Source: Martelella lutilitoris (GTDB taxonomy: Bacteria > Pseudomonadota > Alphaproteobacteria > Rhizobiales > Rhizobiaceae). Taken from it: a DNA stretch of 64,000 nt. The notes below the pieces were generated by a model. The model worked only from the letters and a program-made list of their open reading frames with translations. It did no database searches and had not been told where the DNA came from. The stretch is from assembly GCF_005924265.1 (NCBI RefSeq), contig NZ_VCLB01000006.1, forward strand, positions 248,001 to 312,000. The letters are read 5' to 3'. Positions within the stretch are counted from its first letter, which is position 1. Every line of letters starts with the position of its first letter. The position numbers were made by a program, and so were the translations under genes. Positions 47,636 through 56,526 of the stretch are shown one piece after another.

Positions 47636-48694
47636 TCAGCCCTCCAGGAACGGCGCGATCAGCGCCAGGTCGGCCTTCGACAGACGGTCGGAGGCCGTCC
47701 AGGTCTGGTGCCAATAGGGATAGATGAGCGGCGGCCGGCTGACCGCCTCGAGCCTCGCCATCTCCTCGTCGTTCAGCGTCAGTCCGGCAGCACCGAGATT
47801 GTCTTCAAGCTGCGCATCGGTGCGCGCTCCGACGATGAGCGAGGCCACGCCCGGACGCGCCAGAAGCCAGGCGAGCGCCACCTGCGCCGGCGTCGCGCCC
47901 TTGGCGGAAGCGATATCGATCAGCACCTCGACGATGTCATAAAGCGCCTCGATATCGCGCACCGGCGGTTCGTTCCATTCGGCGGCGCGGCGCGTACCCT
48001 CGGGCTCCGGCTGGTTGCGGCGGTATTTGCCGGAAAGAAGCCCGCCGGCCAGCGGCGACCAGACGACAATGCCGACTTCCTGATCGAGCGCGATCGGCAT
48101 CAGTTCATATTCAGCCTCACGCGCCTGCAGCGTGTAGTGGATCTGCTGCGCCACGGGCCGCACCAATCCTTCTCGCTCGGCAACACCCAGCGTCTTCATC
48201 AGATGCCAGCCGGAGAAATTGGAAACGCCGACATAGCGGATCTTGCCGGCGCGAACGAGATCGTCGAGGGCTGCGAGCGTTTCTTCCACCGGCGTCTGAC
48301 CGTCCCACTGGTGCAGCCAGTACATGTCGATGTAATCGGTCTTCAACCGCTTGAGGCTCGCCTCGCAGGCGCGCACCAGATGGTGGCGCGAGAGGCCGCG
48401 ATCGTTCGGCCCCTGCTCGAAGGCGGGAAACCGCGCCTTGGTGGCGAGCAGCAACCGGTCGCGCTTGTCGGCGATCGCCTCGCCAATGATCTCCTCCGAA
48501 ACGCCGGCTGAATAGACGTCAGCCGTATCGATCATGTTGACGCCGGCATCGACACACATGTCGATCTGGCGCTTCGCCCCTTGAAGATCGGTGTTTCCGG
48601 TCTTGGAGAAGGCAGCCTTGCCGCCGAAGGTCATGGTGCCAAGCGTGAGCGCGGAGACTTTCAGACCCGAACGGCCGAGTGTGCGGTACTGCAT
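47636..48694 (-). CDS. Aldo/keto reductase B
   Basis: 352-residue aldo/keto reductase. The tetrad is DTADVYSAG (Asp, Tyr), LATKARFPAFEQ (Lys) and YWLHQWD (His), and the cofactor motif is SLIVGARTDAQLEDNL. The ATG at 48694 follows AAAGGAAAAG. It lies 93 nt downstream of codA in the same direction and probably ends the pyrimidine-like operon. Alternatively it has its own role in carbonyl detoxification. Confidence 0.91.
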   Translation of the reverse strand: MQYRTLGRSGLKVSALTLGTMTFGGKAAFSKTGNTDLQGAKRQIDMCVDAGVNMIDTADVYSAGVSEEIIGEAIADKRDRLLLATKARFPAFEQGPNDRGLSRHHLVRACEASLKRLKTDYIDMYWLHQWDGQTPVEETLAALDDLVRAGKIRYVGVSNFSGWHLMKTLGVAEREGLVRPVAQQIHYTLQAREAEYELMPIALDQEVGIVVWSPLAGGLLSGKYRRNQPEPEGTRRAAEWNEPPVRDIEALYDIVEVLIDIASAKGATPAQVALAWLLARPGVASLIVGARTDAQLEDNLGAAGLTLNDEEMARLEAVSRPPLIYPYWHQTWTASDRLSKADLALIAPFLEG

Positions 48695-48787
48695 ACGCTT
48701 TTCCTTTCCGGTTTTGCGAAATTGATTGTCCCGTCCGAAATGACGTGCCTCCGGCGAAACGGTTTCGCCGGCCATTTGTTCAGATCA

Positions 48788-50083
48788 TCAAAAGGCTGGC
48801 CGCCCCGTCGGGTTGATGCCGCTGTCGATCTCGGCGGGTCGCCCGGGCAGCGACAGGCTGGCTAGCTTCGGCGCGGTCTTCGCGATCACCCGGCCCTCGC
48901 GCAGCACGGCAAGCCGCGTCGGCTTCAGACGCAACGCCTCCACCACGTCCTCGGCCTGAAGGATGACGAGGTTCGCCGGGTTGCCGGTCTCAAGACCATA
49001 GCCCTCAAGCCCCAGCGCCTTTGCCGAATTGACGGTGATGCAGTCGAAAATCGCCTTCTTGTCTTCCACGCCCGACATCTGCGCCACATGCACGGCCATG
49101 TGACCGACTTCCAGCATGTCGCCGGAACCCATGGAATACCACGGGTCCATCACGCAATCATGGCCGAAGGCGACATTGATGCCGGCTTCCAGCAGTTCGC
49201 GCACCCGCGTCATGCCGCGCCGCTTCGGGAAGGTGTCGTGGCGGCCCTGCAGCATGATGTTGATCAGCGGATTGGGAATGGCGTTGATTTTTGCCTCCGC
49301 CATCAGCGGGATCAGTTTGGAGACATAGTAATTGTCCATCGAATGCATCGAGGTCAGATGCGACCCCGCTACCCGCCCTTGCAGGCCGTGGCGCACGGTC
49401 TCGGCGGCAAGCGTCTCGATATGGCGCGACATCGGGTCGTCGGTCTCGTCGCAATGCATGTCGACCGGCAGGCCGCGCTCGGCGGCAATGCGGCAAAGCG
49501 CCTCCACCGATCTTGCGCCACCGGCCATGGTGCGTTCGAAATGCGGAATGCCGCCGACGACATCGACGCCCATGTCGAGCGCCCGCTCCAGCGATTTGAC
49601 GCCGTCTTCGGCGCGATAATAGCCGTCCTGCGGGAAGGCGACGAGTTGCAGGTCGATATAGGGGGCGACCTTCTCCTTCAGTTCCAGCATCGCCTCGACG
49701 GTCACCAGTTTCGGGTCGGATGTATCCACGTGGGTGCGGATATGTAAAAGGCCCTGGCTGACGGCGAGATCGCAATAGGCAAGCGCACGCTCGATCAGCG
49801 CCTCTTTCGTCAGCGTCGGCCGCAACTCGCCCCAAAGCGCGATGCCTTCCAGAAGCGTGCCGGAAACGTTCATGCGCGGCAGGCCGAGCGACAGCGTCGC
49901 ATCCATATGGAAATGCGGATCGACAAAGGGCGGCGAGACCAGCCGGTTGGTCGCATCGATGATCTCGACGGCCTCGGCTGGAAGGCTCTTCTCGATGGCG
50001 ACGATCTTGCCGCCGGCAATGCCGAGATCGATGCCCCTGCGACCGTCAGGAAGATTGGCGTTTTTGATGATGATGTCGAACAT
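48788..50083 (-). CDS. codA: Cytosine deaminase-like amidohydrolase
   Basis: 431-residue metal-dependent amidohydrolase closely resembling E. coli CodA, which deaminates cytosine to uracil. The first metal motif is VDPHFHMDATLSLG (His57, His59). Later landmarks include HIRTHVDTSDPKLVTVEAML, IDLQLVAFPQDGYY, DMHCDETDDPMSRHIET (metal His and catalytic Glu) and NVAFGHDCVMDPWYSMG (metal Asp). Each corresponds to CodA. Close relatives act on other ring amides or triazines, so specificity is not certain. It follows the transporter genes after a palindromic repeat. Confidence 0.88.
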   Translation of the reverse strand: MFDIIIKNANLPDGRRGIDLGIAGGKIVAIEKSLPAEAVEIIDATNRLVSPPFVDPHFHMDATLSLGLPRMNVSGTLLEGIALWGELRPTLTKEALIERALAYCDLAVSQGLLHIRTHVDTSDPKLVTVEAMLELKEKVAPYIDLQLVAFPQDGYYRAEDGVKSLERALDMGVDVVGGIPHFERTMAGGARSVEALCRIAAERGLPVDMHCDETDDPMSRHIETLAAETVRHGLQGRVAGSHLTSMHSMDNYYVSKLIPLMAEAKINAIPNPLINIMLQGRHDTFPKRRGMTRVRELLEAGINVAFGHDCVMDPWYSMGSGDMLEVGHMAVHVAQMSGVEDKKAIFDCITVNSAKALGLEGYGLETGNPANLVILQAEDVVEALRLKPTRLAVLREGRVIAKTAPKLASLSLPGRPAEIDSGINPTGRPAF

Positions 50084-50150
50084 GGTCCTGGCCTTTGCAT
50101 GTCACCGGTAATTCCGGCCGTTCTATTGTCTCGGAACCTTGCCGCGATCG

Positions 50151-50284
50151 ATCTCCCCCCTTGAGGGGGAGATGTCGCGAAAGAGACAGAGGGGTATCGG
50201 CATCACCCGCATACTCCGAATTTCCCGAGAGGGTTCACCCCTCTCTGCCCCTCTCGGGGCATCTCTCCCTCAATGGGAGAGATT
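50151..50284. repeat. Mosaic palindromic repeat between permease gene and codA
   Basis: This 134-bp unit has a hairpin at each end: ATCTCCCCC/GGGGGAGAT with loop CTTGA (50151-50173) and ATCTCTCCC/GGGAGAGAT with loop TCAAT (50261-50283). Inside, CAGAGGGGT pairs roughly with ACCCCTCTCTG. It fills the 219-nt gap between the last permease gene and codA. This kind of repeat is common in rhizobial intergenic regions. It could uncouple codA from the transporter genes. Confidence 0.72.
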
Positions 50285-50302
50285 GACTATCGAATTATCC
50301 CC

Positions 50303-51247
50303 TCACCTCTCCCCGCGTCGATAGGGCTGCATCAGCGCCTGCGGCACGCGCGCGCGCCGCGCCATCACGGCAAGCGCGGCGATTGACAGGATATAGGGGA
50401 TCATCAGGAAAATCTGATAGGGGACGGCGCCATCGAGCGCGGTCTGCAGGCGCAACTGGAAGCCGTCGAAAAAGGCAAACAGCAGCGCCCCGAACAACGC
50501 CCGCTCCGGCCGCCAGGAGGCAAAGACGACGAGCGCGATGCAGATCCAGCCGCGCCCCTGAACCATGGTCGGGAAAAAGGAGTTAAAGGCCGAAAGCGTC
50601 AGAAACGCGCCGCCCACGCCCATCAGCGCACTGCCGACGATCACCGCGCCATAGCGCATCACCATCGGATTGACGCCTTGGGCTTCCGCCGCATGCGGAT
50701 TTTCGCCGGCCATACGCACGGCAAGGCCCAGCGGGGTTTTCGCCAGGATATAGGCCAGAAGGATCGCCAGCGCGATGGCGAGATAGGTCGGGGCGGTCTG
50801 GGTGAAAAAGGCGGGGCCGATGAAGGGCAGATCGGACAGGCCCGGGATATCGATCGGCTGGAACGGTTCCACCGTGGGCGGCGAACCGGACACCGGCACC
50901 ATCAGCCGAAAGACATAATAGGCAAAGCTTGAGGCGAACAGCGTGACCCCGAGGCCCGAGACATGCTGCGACAGCCCGAGCGTGACGGTCAAAAGCGCAT
51001 GCAGCGCGCCAAAGACAGCGCCGCCAAGGGCTGCCACAAAAAGCCCGGTCCAGAGATCCGCGCCGTTGAAGACGGCCAACCAGCCGACCATCGCGCCGAA
51101 GGTCATGATGCCCTCGATGCCGAGGTTCAGCACGCCGGAGCGTTCCGACAATAGCGCGCCAAGCGTCCCGAGGATCAGTGGCGTCGCGATGCGCAGAACG
51201 GCGCCCCAGAGACCGGCGGAGGCCAGAATATCGACAATCGTGTTCAT
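50303..51247 (-). CDS. BMP-type ABC permease 2
   Basis: 314-residue permease of the BPD_transp_2 (branched-chain/BMP) family with about nine helices. LGALLSERSGVLNLGIEGIM is the family signature and AVRMAGENPHAAEAQGVN a conserved cytoplasmic loop. Partner of the overlapping permease 1, as in nucleoside importers such as NupQ. Start ATG at 51247 overlaps permease 1 by 4 nt (ATGA), so translation is coupled. Confidence 0.92.
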   Translation of the reverse strand: MNTIVDILASAGLWGAVLRIATPLILGTLGALLSERSGVLNLGIEGIMTFGAMVGWLAVFNGADLWTGLFVAALGGAVFGALHALLTVTLGLSQHVSGLGVTLFASSFAYYVFRLMVPVSGSPPTVEPFQPIDIPGLSDLPFIGPAFFTQTAPTYLAIALAILLAYILAKTPLGLAVRMAGENPHAAEAQGVNPMVMRYGAVIVGSALMGVGGAFLTLSAFNSFFPTMVQGRGWICIALVVFASWRPERALFGALLFAFFDGFQLRLQTALDGAVPYQIFLMIPYILSIAALAVMARRARVPQALMQPYRRGER

Positions 51248-52293
51248 CGGCGCACCCTGTACTGCGTGAAGAAGACGGCGACCAGCATGGAGATCAGCGA
51301 CAGCGCCACGGTGACATCGGCGATATAGGTCGGGATGCCGAGCGAGCGGCTCATGCCGTCCGCACCGACGAACATGACGGCGGTGAACAGCGCGGCCAGC
51401 ACCACGCCGATGGGATGAAGATTGGCGAGCATGGCGACAACGATGCCTGAATAGCCGTAGCCGGGCGAGAGGTCAGTGGTGACATAGCCCTTGACGCCCA
51501 GAACCTCGATACTGCCGGCAAGACCTGCGAGCCCGCCGGACAGCATGGCGACCAGAACCAGCGTACGTCCGAGCGGCACGCCGGCAAAGACCGCACCCTT
51601 CGGGTTGAGACCGGCCGCGCGCGATCGCATGCCGAACGTCGTCCGCGACTGGATGAAATGAACGATGAAGGCAAAGGCAACGGCCACGAGAAGGCCGATA
51701 TGCAACCGCGAGCGATCGACCAGCTTGGGCAGGCGAGCGGCGCGTTCGACCGCCTCCGACTGCGGCCAGCCGAAGGCCATCGGATCCTTCAGCACCGTAT
51801 CGATCAGCATGGAGACAAACAGGATGGCAACGAAGTTCAAAAGCAGCGTGGTGACCACCTCATCGACGGAGAAGCGCAGCCTCAGCCAGAGCGGCACCAG
51901 AAGCAGGATCATGCCGGCGACAGCTCCGGACGCCATCAGGATCGGCATCTGCACGAAGCCCGGCAGGCCAGCGGTCAGATGCGCGCCGACGGCAGCGGTG
52001 GCGATCGCGCCGAGATAGAATTGCCCCTCCCCGCCGATATTCCAGAGCCGCGCGCGAAAGGCGACGGCTGCGGCAAGGCCTGTCAGGATCAGCGGCGTGG
52101 CCCGCGTCAGGGTCTCGGTGATCGAGAGTTTCGAACCGAAGGCGCCGACAAGGATCTTCCAGTAGGCTTCCAGAACCGGCGCGCCGGCAAGGGCAATGAG
52201 GATGCCGGCAATGCCAAGCGCTGCCGCCACCGCAATCAGCGGCGTTGCGATGACGAGCGCCGTCGGGCGATTTTCGCGCCGTTCAAACCGCAT
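51244..52293 (-). CDS. BMP-type ABC permease 1
   Basis: 349-residue permease of the same family with about nine helices (family partner NupP-like). AVAFRARLWNIGGEGQFYLG is the key motif and VVTTLLLNFVAILFVSMLI a central helix. GMRSRAAGLNPKGAVFAGV is the cytoplasmic loop. The ATG at 52293 was chosen for GGAG 8 nt upstream; it overlaps the ATPase gene by 11 nt. In-frame ATGs lie 6 and 21 nt earlier. Confidence 0.91.
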   Translation of the reverse strand: MRFERRENRPTALVIATPLIAVAAALGIAGILIALAGAPVLEAYWKILVGAFGSKLSITETLTRATPLILTGLAAAVAFRARLWNIGGEGQFYLGAIATAAVGAHLTAGLPGFVQMPILMASGAVAGMILLLVPLWLRLRFSVDEVVTTLLLNFVAILFVSMLIDTVLKDPMAFGWPQSEAVERAARLPKLVDRSRLHIGLLVAVAFAFIVHFIQSRTTFGMRSRAAGLNPKGAVFAGVPLGRTLVLVAMLSGGLAGLAGSIEVLGVKGYVTTDLSPGYGYSGIVVAMLANLHPIGVVLAALFTAVMFVGADGMSRSLGIPTYIADVTVALSLISMLVAVFFTQYRVRR

Positions 52294-53800
52294 CGGCATT
52301 CTCCGTCCATTCACCGGCCATCATCAGGCCGAGCATCCGCGTATTGGCCTCTTCGGCGGCAACCGGCGGCGACAGCCTGCCGCCGACGATCGCCTGAATG
52401 CGATCGGCAAGCGCCATCACCTCATCAAGGTCTTCGGAAATCAGCAGCACAGCCGTGCCGGCCCGCCGCGCCTCCAGAATACGTTCATGCACGGCGGCAA
52501 CCGCGCCCTCGTCCAGCCCGCGCGCGGGCTGCGCCGCCAGCAGGATTTTCGGATGCTCGATCAGGTTCCGGCCCAGAATGAGCTTTTGCATATTGCCGCC
52601 GGACAGAAGCCGCGTGCGGCTTGTCGGCGTGCCGCCGCGCACATCGAAGGCCTCGATGATCTGGCTGGCAAAATCGATGGCCGCACCGCGCTGCACCAGA
52701 CCGTTTTTCGCATAATCGGCAATGCGCTCCAGAACGGCGTTTTCCCAGATCGCCATTTCGCCGATGGCGCCCTCGCCATTGCGGTCTTCCGGCACGCGGC
52801 CAATCCCTTCGGAAATAGCCTCAGCCACCGTCAGATCGCCGACGCCCCTGCCGAAAAGCACGAGATCGCCCGATGCCCGTTTTGCCGTGCCGCTCAAGAG
52901 CGCGGCCAGCGTCGCCTGACCATTGCCGGAAACGCCGATAATGCCGAGCACCTCGCCCGCATGCAGCGTGAAATCGACCGATTTCAGCCGGTCTACGCCA
53001 TCGACCCGGACCGTTATGCCAACGGCTTCGAGGACGACCGGACCGGGGGTCGCGGGTTCGCGCACGGGCCGCTCCACCTTGCGGCCGACCATGAGTTCGG
53101 CAAGCTCCGCCTTGCTGGTTTCAGCCGCCTTGCGCTCGGCCACCTGCCGGCCGCCGCGCAGCACGACAACGCGATCGGCCGCCGCCATCACCTCATCCAG
53201 CTTGTGGGAGATAAAGATCAGCGAAAGCCCCTGCGCTGCCATCTCCTTCAGCGTGGCAAAGAGCTTTTCTGCTTCGGGCCCGGTCAGCACCGCCGTCGGC
53301 TCGTCGAGGACCAGGATCTTCGCATCGTTATAGAGCGCCTTCAGGATTTCGACGCGTTGCTGCTCGCCGACGGAAAGATCGCCGACGCGGGCATCCGGAT
53401 TGACGGCGAGGCCGAAGCGTTCGGCGATATCGGCGAGCTTGCGGCGCGCGGATTTCGTGTCGGAAGCGAAGGAAAACAGGCTTTCGGTTCCGGTCATCAC
53501 ATTTTCCAGAACCGTGAGATTGGGCGCCAGCGAGAAATGCTGGTGGACCATGCCCACACCGGCGCGGATGGCCGCCCGCGGGCTGCCCGGCGTCAGCACC
53601 GCGCCATTGACGGCAACGGAACCTGTATCCGGCACATAATGGCCGAAGAGAATGCTCATCAGCGTCGTCTTGCCCGCGCCGTTTTCGCCGAGCAGCGCCA
53701 CCACCTCGCCCTTGCCGAGCGTCAACGAGATATCGTCATTGGCGAGCGTGTCGCCGAAGCGCTTGGAAACGCCGGAAATCTCGAGCACGGTTTCTCTCAT
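52283..53800 (-). CDS. BMP-type ABC importer ATPase with two ATPase domains
   Basis: 505-residue tandem ATPase. Domain 1 has Walker A LLGENGAGKTTLMS, signature LSVGEQQRVEILKAL and Walker B ILVLDEPTAVLTG. Domain 2 (from about residue 260) has Walker A-like IIGVSGNGQATLAA, signature LLSGGNMQKLILGRN and LLAAQPARGLDEGA. The second site has degenerate Walker A (no GKS/T), as in RbsA/NupO-type proteins. The ATG at 53800 follows AGGAG by 7 nt; it overlaps the amidase gene by 4 nt. Confidence 0.93.
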   Translation of the reverse strand: MRETVLEISGVSKRFGDTLANDDISLTLGKGEVVALLGENGAGKTTLMSILFGHYVPDTGSVAVNGAVLTPGSPRAAIRAGVGMVHQHFSLAPNLTVLENVMTGTESLFSFASDTKSARRKLADIAERFGLAVNPDARVGDLSVGEQQRVEILKALYNDAKILVLDEPTAVLTGPEAEKLFATLKEMAAQGLSLIFISHKLDEVMAAADRVVVLRGGRQVAERKAAETSKAELAELMVGRKVERPVREPATPGPVVLEAVGITVRVDGVDRLKSVDFTLHAGEVLGIIGVSGNGQATLAALLSGTAKRASGDLVLFGRGVGDLTVAEAISEGIGRVPEDRNGEGAIGEMAIWENAVLERIADYAKNGLVQRGAAIDFASQIIEAFDVRGGTPTSRTRLLSGGNMQKLILGRNLIEHPKILLAAQPARGLDEGAVAAVHERILEARRAGTAVLLISEDLDEVMALADRIQAIVGGRLSPPVAAEEANTRMLGLMMAGEWTENADAV

Positions 53801-55194
53801 GCGCAAACTCCTGCAATGGCAAAGCGGTGCTGCCAGCGGTTCTCGTTTTCCAGTTCTGCCGCAAGCTTCAGCAAGACCGCCTCGGCGCCCATCGGCGCGA
53901 TCATCTGAACCGGCAAAGGCAGGCCATTCTCGTCCGCCCCGTACGGCAATGTCATTGCCGGAAAACCGGAAAGGTTGGCAAGGGCGGCAATCGGCGCAAA
54001 GGCGCGCATCCGTTCAAAATGCAGTTCCCAGTCATCGTGATCGGTCGGAAAACTGCCCACAGGCTTCGGCGCATCCGTCAGCATCGGGCAGACAAGGCAG
54101 TCGATGTCCTCGAACAGCCGCCAGAGATCGCGGGCAATGAGCGCCATCTCGTTTGTCAGCGACCAGACTTCTTCCGGCCGCATCGCCCGGCCACGTTCGA
54201 TGACGGCGCGCGTCATCGGTTCGACCATCTCAAGGTCGAGGCCGAAGCGGCCGGATGTTTCGGCAAGATTGGCGGCCGCGATGTCGGCAAAGGCGGAAGC
54301 GCTGGCGCGTGCCGGCGTTTCGACATCGGCCCAGCCGACGGCGCGAAGACGGTGCCCTCTTGCTTCAAGCGACTTCGCAGCATCTTCAAGTACACCGAGG
54401 CGCACCGGATCAGCGCTGACATCCGTCTCGGTCAGCACGCCGATGCGCAGACTGCCCTCGGGCACGTCGGCAAAAGCCGGCGGCGGAAAGGGACCGCGCG
54501 CATTGCCGGAGATCGCGCGAAACACACTGGCCGCATCCCGAACAGAGCGACAGACGGCGAGTTCGGTGGCGATGCCGCCGAGGTAATTGCCGTAGCCAGG
54601 CCCGGCGGGCATTGCCCCGCGCGACGGCTTGAGCCCGACGAGACCGCAGCAGGCGGCGGGCACGCGTATGGAGCCGCCCGCATCCGTGGCATGGGCAATG
54701 GAGACAATGCCGGCGGCAACCGCAGCCGCAGCGCCACCCGATGAACCGCCGGGCGAGCGGGCCTCATCCAGCGGATTGGGGCAGAGCGGGCCTTTGTCGG
54801 GCTCACAGCCAAGCGACAGGCCGAATTCGGGGCTCGTGGTCAGCCCGAACAGGCAGAACCCGGCCTTGCGGAACCGTAAGGCGATATCGCTGTCAGCGCT
54901 GGCATCACCGGCGCCCAGCGCGCGCGAGCCGGCGGTGACGGCAAGGCCGGAAAAAGGTCCGCCGAGATCCTTGGCAAGGGTCGGCACCCCGCCAAAGGGC
55001 ATCTCCGCCTTTTCATCCGCCGAAAGGTTGTCAAAACGATCAGCGGCCGCAAGCCCTGCTTCAGGATTGCGGCCGGCAAGGGCGCCGAGATGCGCCCATG
55101 TGTCGGATGCGGAAAGCGATGCCTCCATCGCCTTCCGCGCCGAAATATCCCCCCTGCCGATCGCGGCGGCGAGCGCTGTCGCGTCGGCTTGCAT
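53797..55194 (-). CDS. Amidase signature-family hydrolase
   Basis: 465-residue serine amidase. The Ser-cisSer-Lys triad is visible: PTLAKDLGG (Lys, about 74), RSPGGSSGGAAAAVAAG (cis-Ser) and THATDAGGSIRVPA-type block ATDAGGSIRVPA (Ser nucleophile). The family cleaves amides or ring ureides. The ATG at 55194 follows AAGGA by 7 nt and starts 9 nt after the binding-protein stop. Embedded in an importer operon with a cytosine deaminase, it probably opens or deacylates the imported compound. Confidence 0.92.
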   Translation of the reverse strand: MQADATALAAAIGRGDISARKAMEASLSASDTWAHLGALAGRNPEAGLAAADRFDNLSADEKAEMPFGGVPTLAKDLGGPFSGLAVTAGSRALGAGDASADSDIALRFRKAGFCLFGLTTSPEFGLSLGCEPDKGPLCPNPLDEARSPGGSSGGAAAAVAAGIVSIAHATDAGGSIRVPAACCGLVGLKPSRGAMPAGPGYGNYLGGIATELAVCRSVRDAASVFRAISGNARGPFPPPAFADVPEGSLRIGVLTETDVSADPVRLGVLEDAAKSLEARGHRLRAVGWADVETPARASASAFADIAAANLAETSGRFGLDLEMVEPMTRAVIERGRAMRPEEVWSLTNEMALIARDLWRLFEDIDCLVCPMLTDAPKPVGSFPTDHDDWELHFERMRAFAPIAALANLSGFPAMTLPYGADENGLPLPVQMIAPMGAEAVLLKLAAELENENRWQHRFAIAGVCA

Positions 55195-55203
55195 GGGCAA
55201 TCC

Positions 55204-56190
55204 TTACTTCGGCTCGTCCATGTTGCGCGGAACCTCGAACGTGCCGTCGATGATTTCCTGACGCTTGGCCAGCATGGCGTCGACCGCTTCCGGCGAGGCA
55301 ACGCCCTCAACGAACGCGATGTCGCTGCCGCCGTCCTTCAGCATGCCGAAGGCCGTGTAGTTCTGGCCGACCGGGTTGCCGGCCTCGACATCGGCGATCG
55401 CCGCATCGACAATCGGGCGGAAGCCCCAAAGCGCGTTGGCGAAGACCGTGTCTGGATAGCGCGGCGTGTAATCGATCAGCGAACCGACGGCGAGAATGCC
55501 GCGTTCCTTGGCCGCGTCAGCCGTGCCGATGCGCTCGCCGAAGAGAATGTCGGCGCCCTGATCGATCTGGGCGAGACCGGCTTCGCGCGCCTTGGGCGGA
55601 TCGAAGAAGGTGCCGATGAATGTGACGTGATGCTCGGCGTCCGGATTGGTTTCCTTCACGCCTTCGGCAAAGGCGTTGATCAGCATGTTGACTTCCGGGA
55701 TCGGCATGGCGCCGACCGAACCGACGACATTGGTTTCCGTCAGCGTGCCGGCCAGCATGCCGGCGAGATAGGCGCCGTCATGATTCCATGTGCCGAAAAC
55801 GCCGAAATTGTCGCCGGACGGGCCGCCGGAGGAGCCCATGACGAAGGGCGTGTCCGGATAGTCTGCAGCCACTTCACGGGCTTCGGATTCAACGGCATAG
55901 GATTCGCCGATGATCAGATCGACGCCCTGCTCGGCATATTCCCGCATGGCGCGGGGATAGTCCGTGCCGGAAACGCTTTCGGAAAAGACATATTCGATCG
56001 CACCCTCTTCGGCGGCTTCCAGAAGCGCCTGATGGATGACCGAGTTCCAGGCATTTTCAACCGGCGAGGCGTGAATGGCGGCGACCTTCAGCGGCTCTGC
56101 GGCGCTGAGGGCCGGCGCCATGGCGACGACGCCGAAAACGAGCGTGGATGCCAGGAGAGCGCGACGGCTCAGGACAAAATCATTCTTCAT
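55204..56190 (-). CDS. BMP-family ABC substrate-binding protein
   Basis: 328-residue periplasmic binding protein of the Bmp/Med (PnrA-like) family, known for nucleosides and other purine- or pyrimidine-like ligands. It starts KNDFVLSRRALLASTLVFGV with a signal peptide carrying SRR, ending SAAEPLKVAA. Family blocks are AIHASPVENAWNSVIHQALL and FGVFGTWNHDGAYLAGMLAG. The ATG at 56190 gives this signal peptide; upstream TTG/ATG codons are in frame but lie in the promoter-operator region. No good ribosome site is close; GAGGGG is 13 nt away. It is first in the operon. Confidence 0.93.
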   Translation of the reverse strand: MKNDFVLSRRALLASTLVFGVVAMAPALSAAEPLKVAAIHASPVENAWNSVIHQALLEAAEEGAIEYVFSESVSGTDYPRAMREYAEQGVDLIIGESYAVESEAREVAADYPDTPFVMGSSGGPSGDNFGVFGTWNHDGAYLAGMLAGTLTETNVVGSVGAMPIPEVNMLINAFAEGVKETNPDAEHHVTFIGTFFDPPKAREAGLAQIDQGADILFGERIGTADAAKERGILAVGSLIDYTPRYPDTVFANALWGFRPIVDAAIADVEAGNPVGQNYTAFGMLKDGGSDIAFVEGVASPEAVDAMLAKRQEIIDGTFEVPRNMDEPK

Positions 56191-56208
56191 TGTAAAAAAA
56201 GACCCCTC

Positions 56209-56227
56209 TTTGACCATTTGGTTCAAA
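56209..56227. promoter_or_regulatory. RutR-like operator at the BMP/codA operon promoter
   Basis: TTTGACCATTTGGTTCAAA contains TTGACCA-TT-TGGT, followed by T and CAA. The E. coli RutR operator is TTGACCA-N2-TGGTCAA; this site has an exact first half and the second half with one extra T. It lies directly after the -10 box, about +1 to +19, so a bound repressor would block transcription. RutR answers to uracil and thymine. No RutR gene is in the window. Confidence 0.6.
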
Positions 56228-56256
56228 ATCCTAGAAGCCGCTCAATCTTGTGTCAA
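56228..56256 (-). promoter_or_regulatory. Promoter of the BMP/codA operon
   Basis: On the minus strand TTGACA (56251-56256) and TAGGAT (56228-56233) are separated by 17 nt. The start of transcription would fall near 56221, about 30 nt before the ATG at 56190. The other 250 nt of the spacer up to 56526 show no gene. Confidence 0.65.
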
Positions 56257-56526
56257 GATCGACGAATGCACAGGAAATGTGCAAATCGGCCGTTTCCTTG
56301 TGTTTTTTCAAGTGGATGCAGCCGATAGCCGAATCGCCCTACCGGTAGCCAAATAAGGCAGACGAACCGAAGTGGGCGCAATCCCCCGACAAAGGTTTGC
56401 ACCAATTTGTGAATTGTCGGACTTAACGGCCGGTTGGGCGCGGTCGGCAGCCAAGGTGATTTGACCGCGCCAAAAATCCTGATATGAACGTTTTCTGACA
56501 CAGGCCGCCAGTAGCGAAGTTCACCC

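Noticed and set aside
47333-50302. The palindromic repeats as CRISPR units or insertion sequences
   Set aside because: They are single copies with internal dyads, lack regular spacers, and contain no transposase gene or target duplication.
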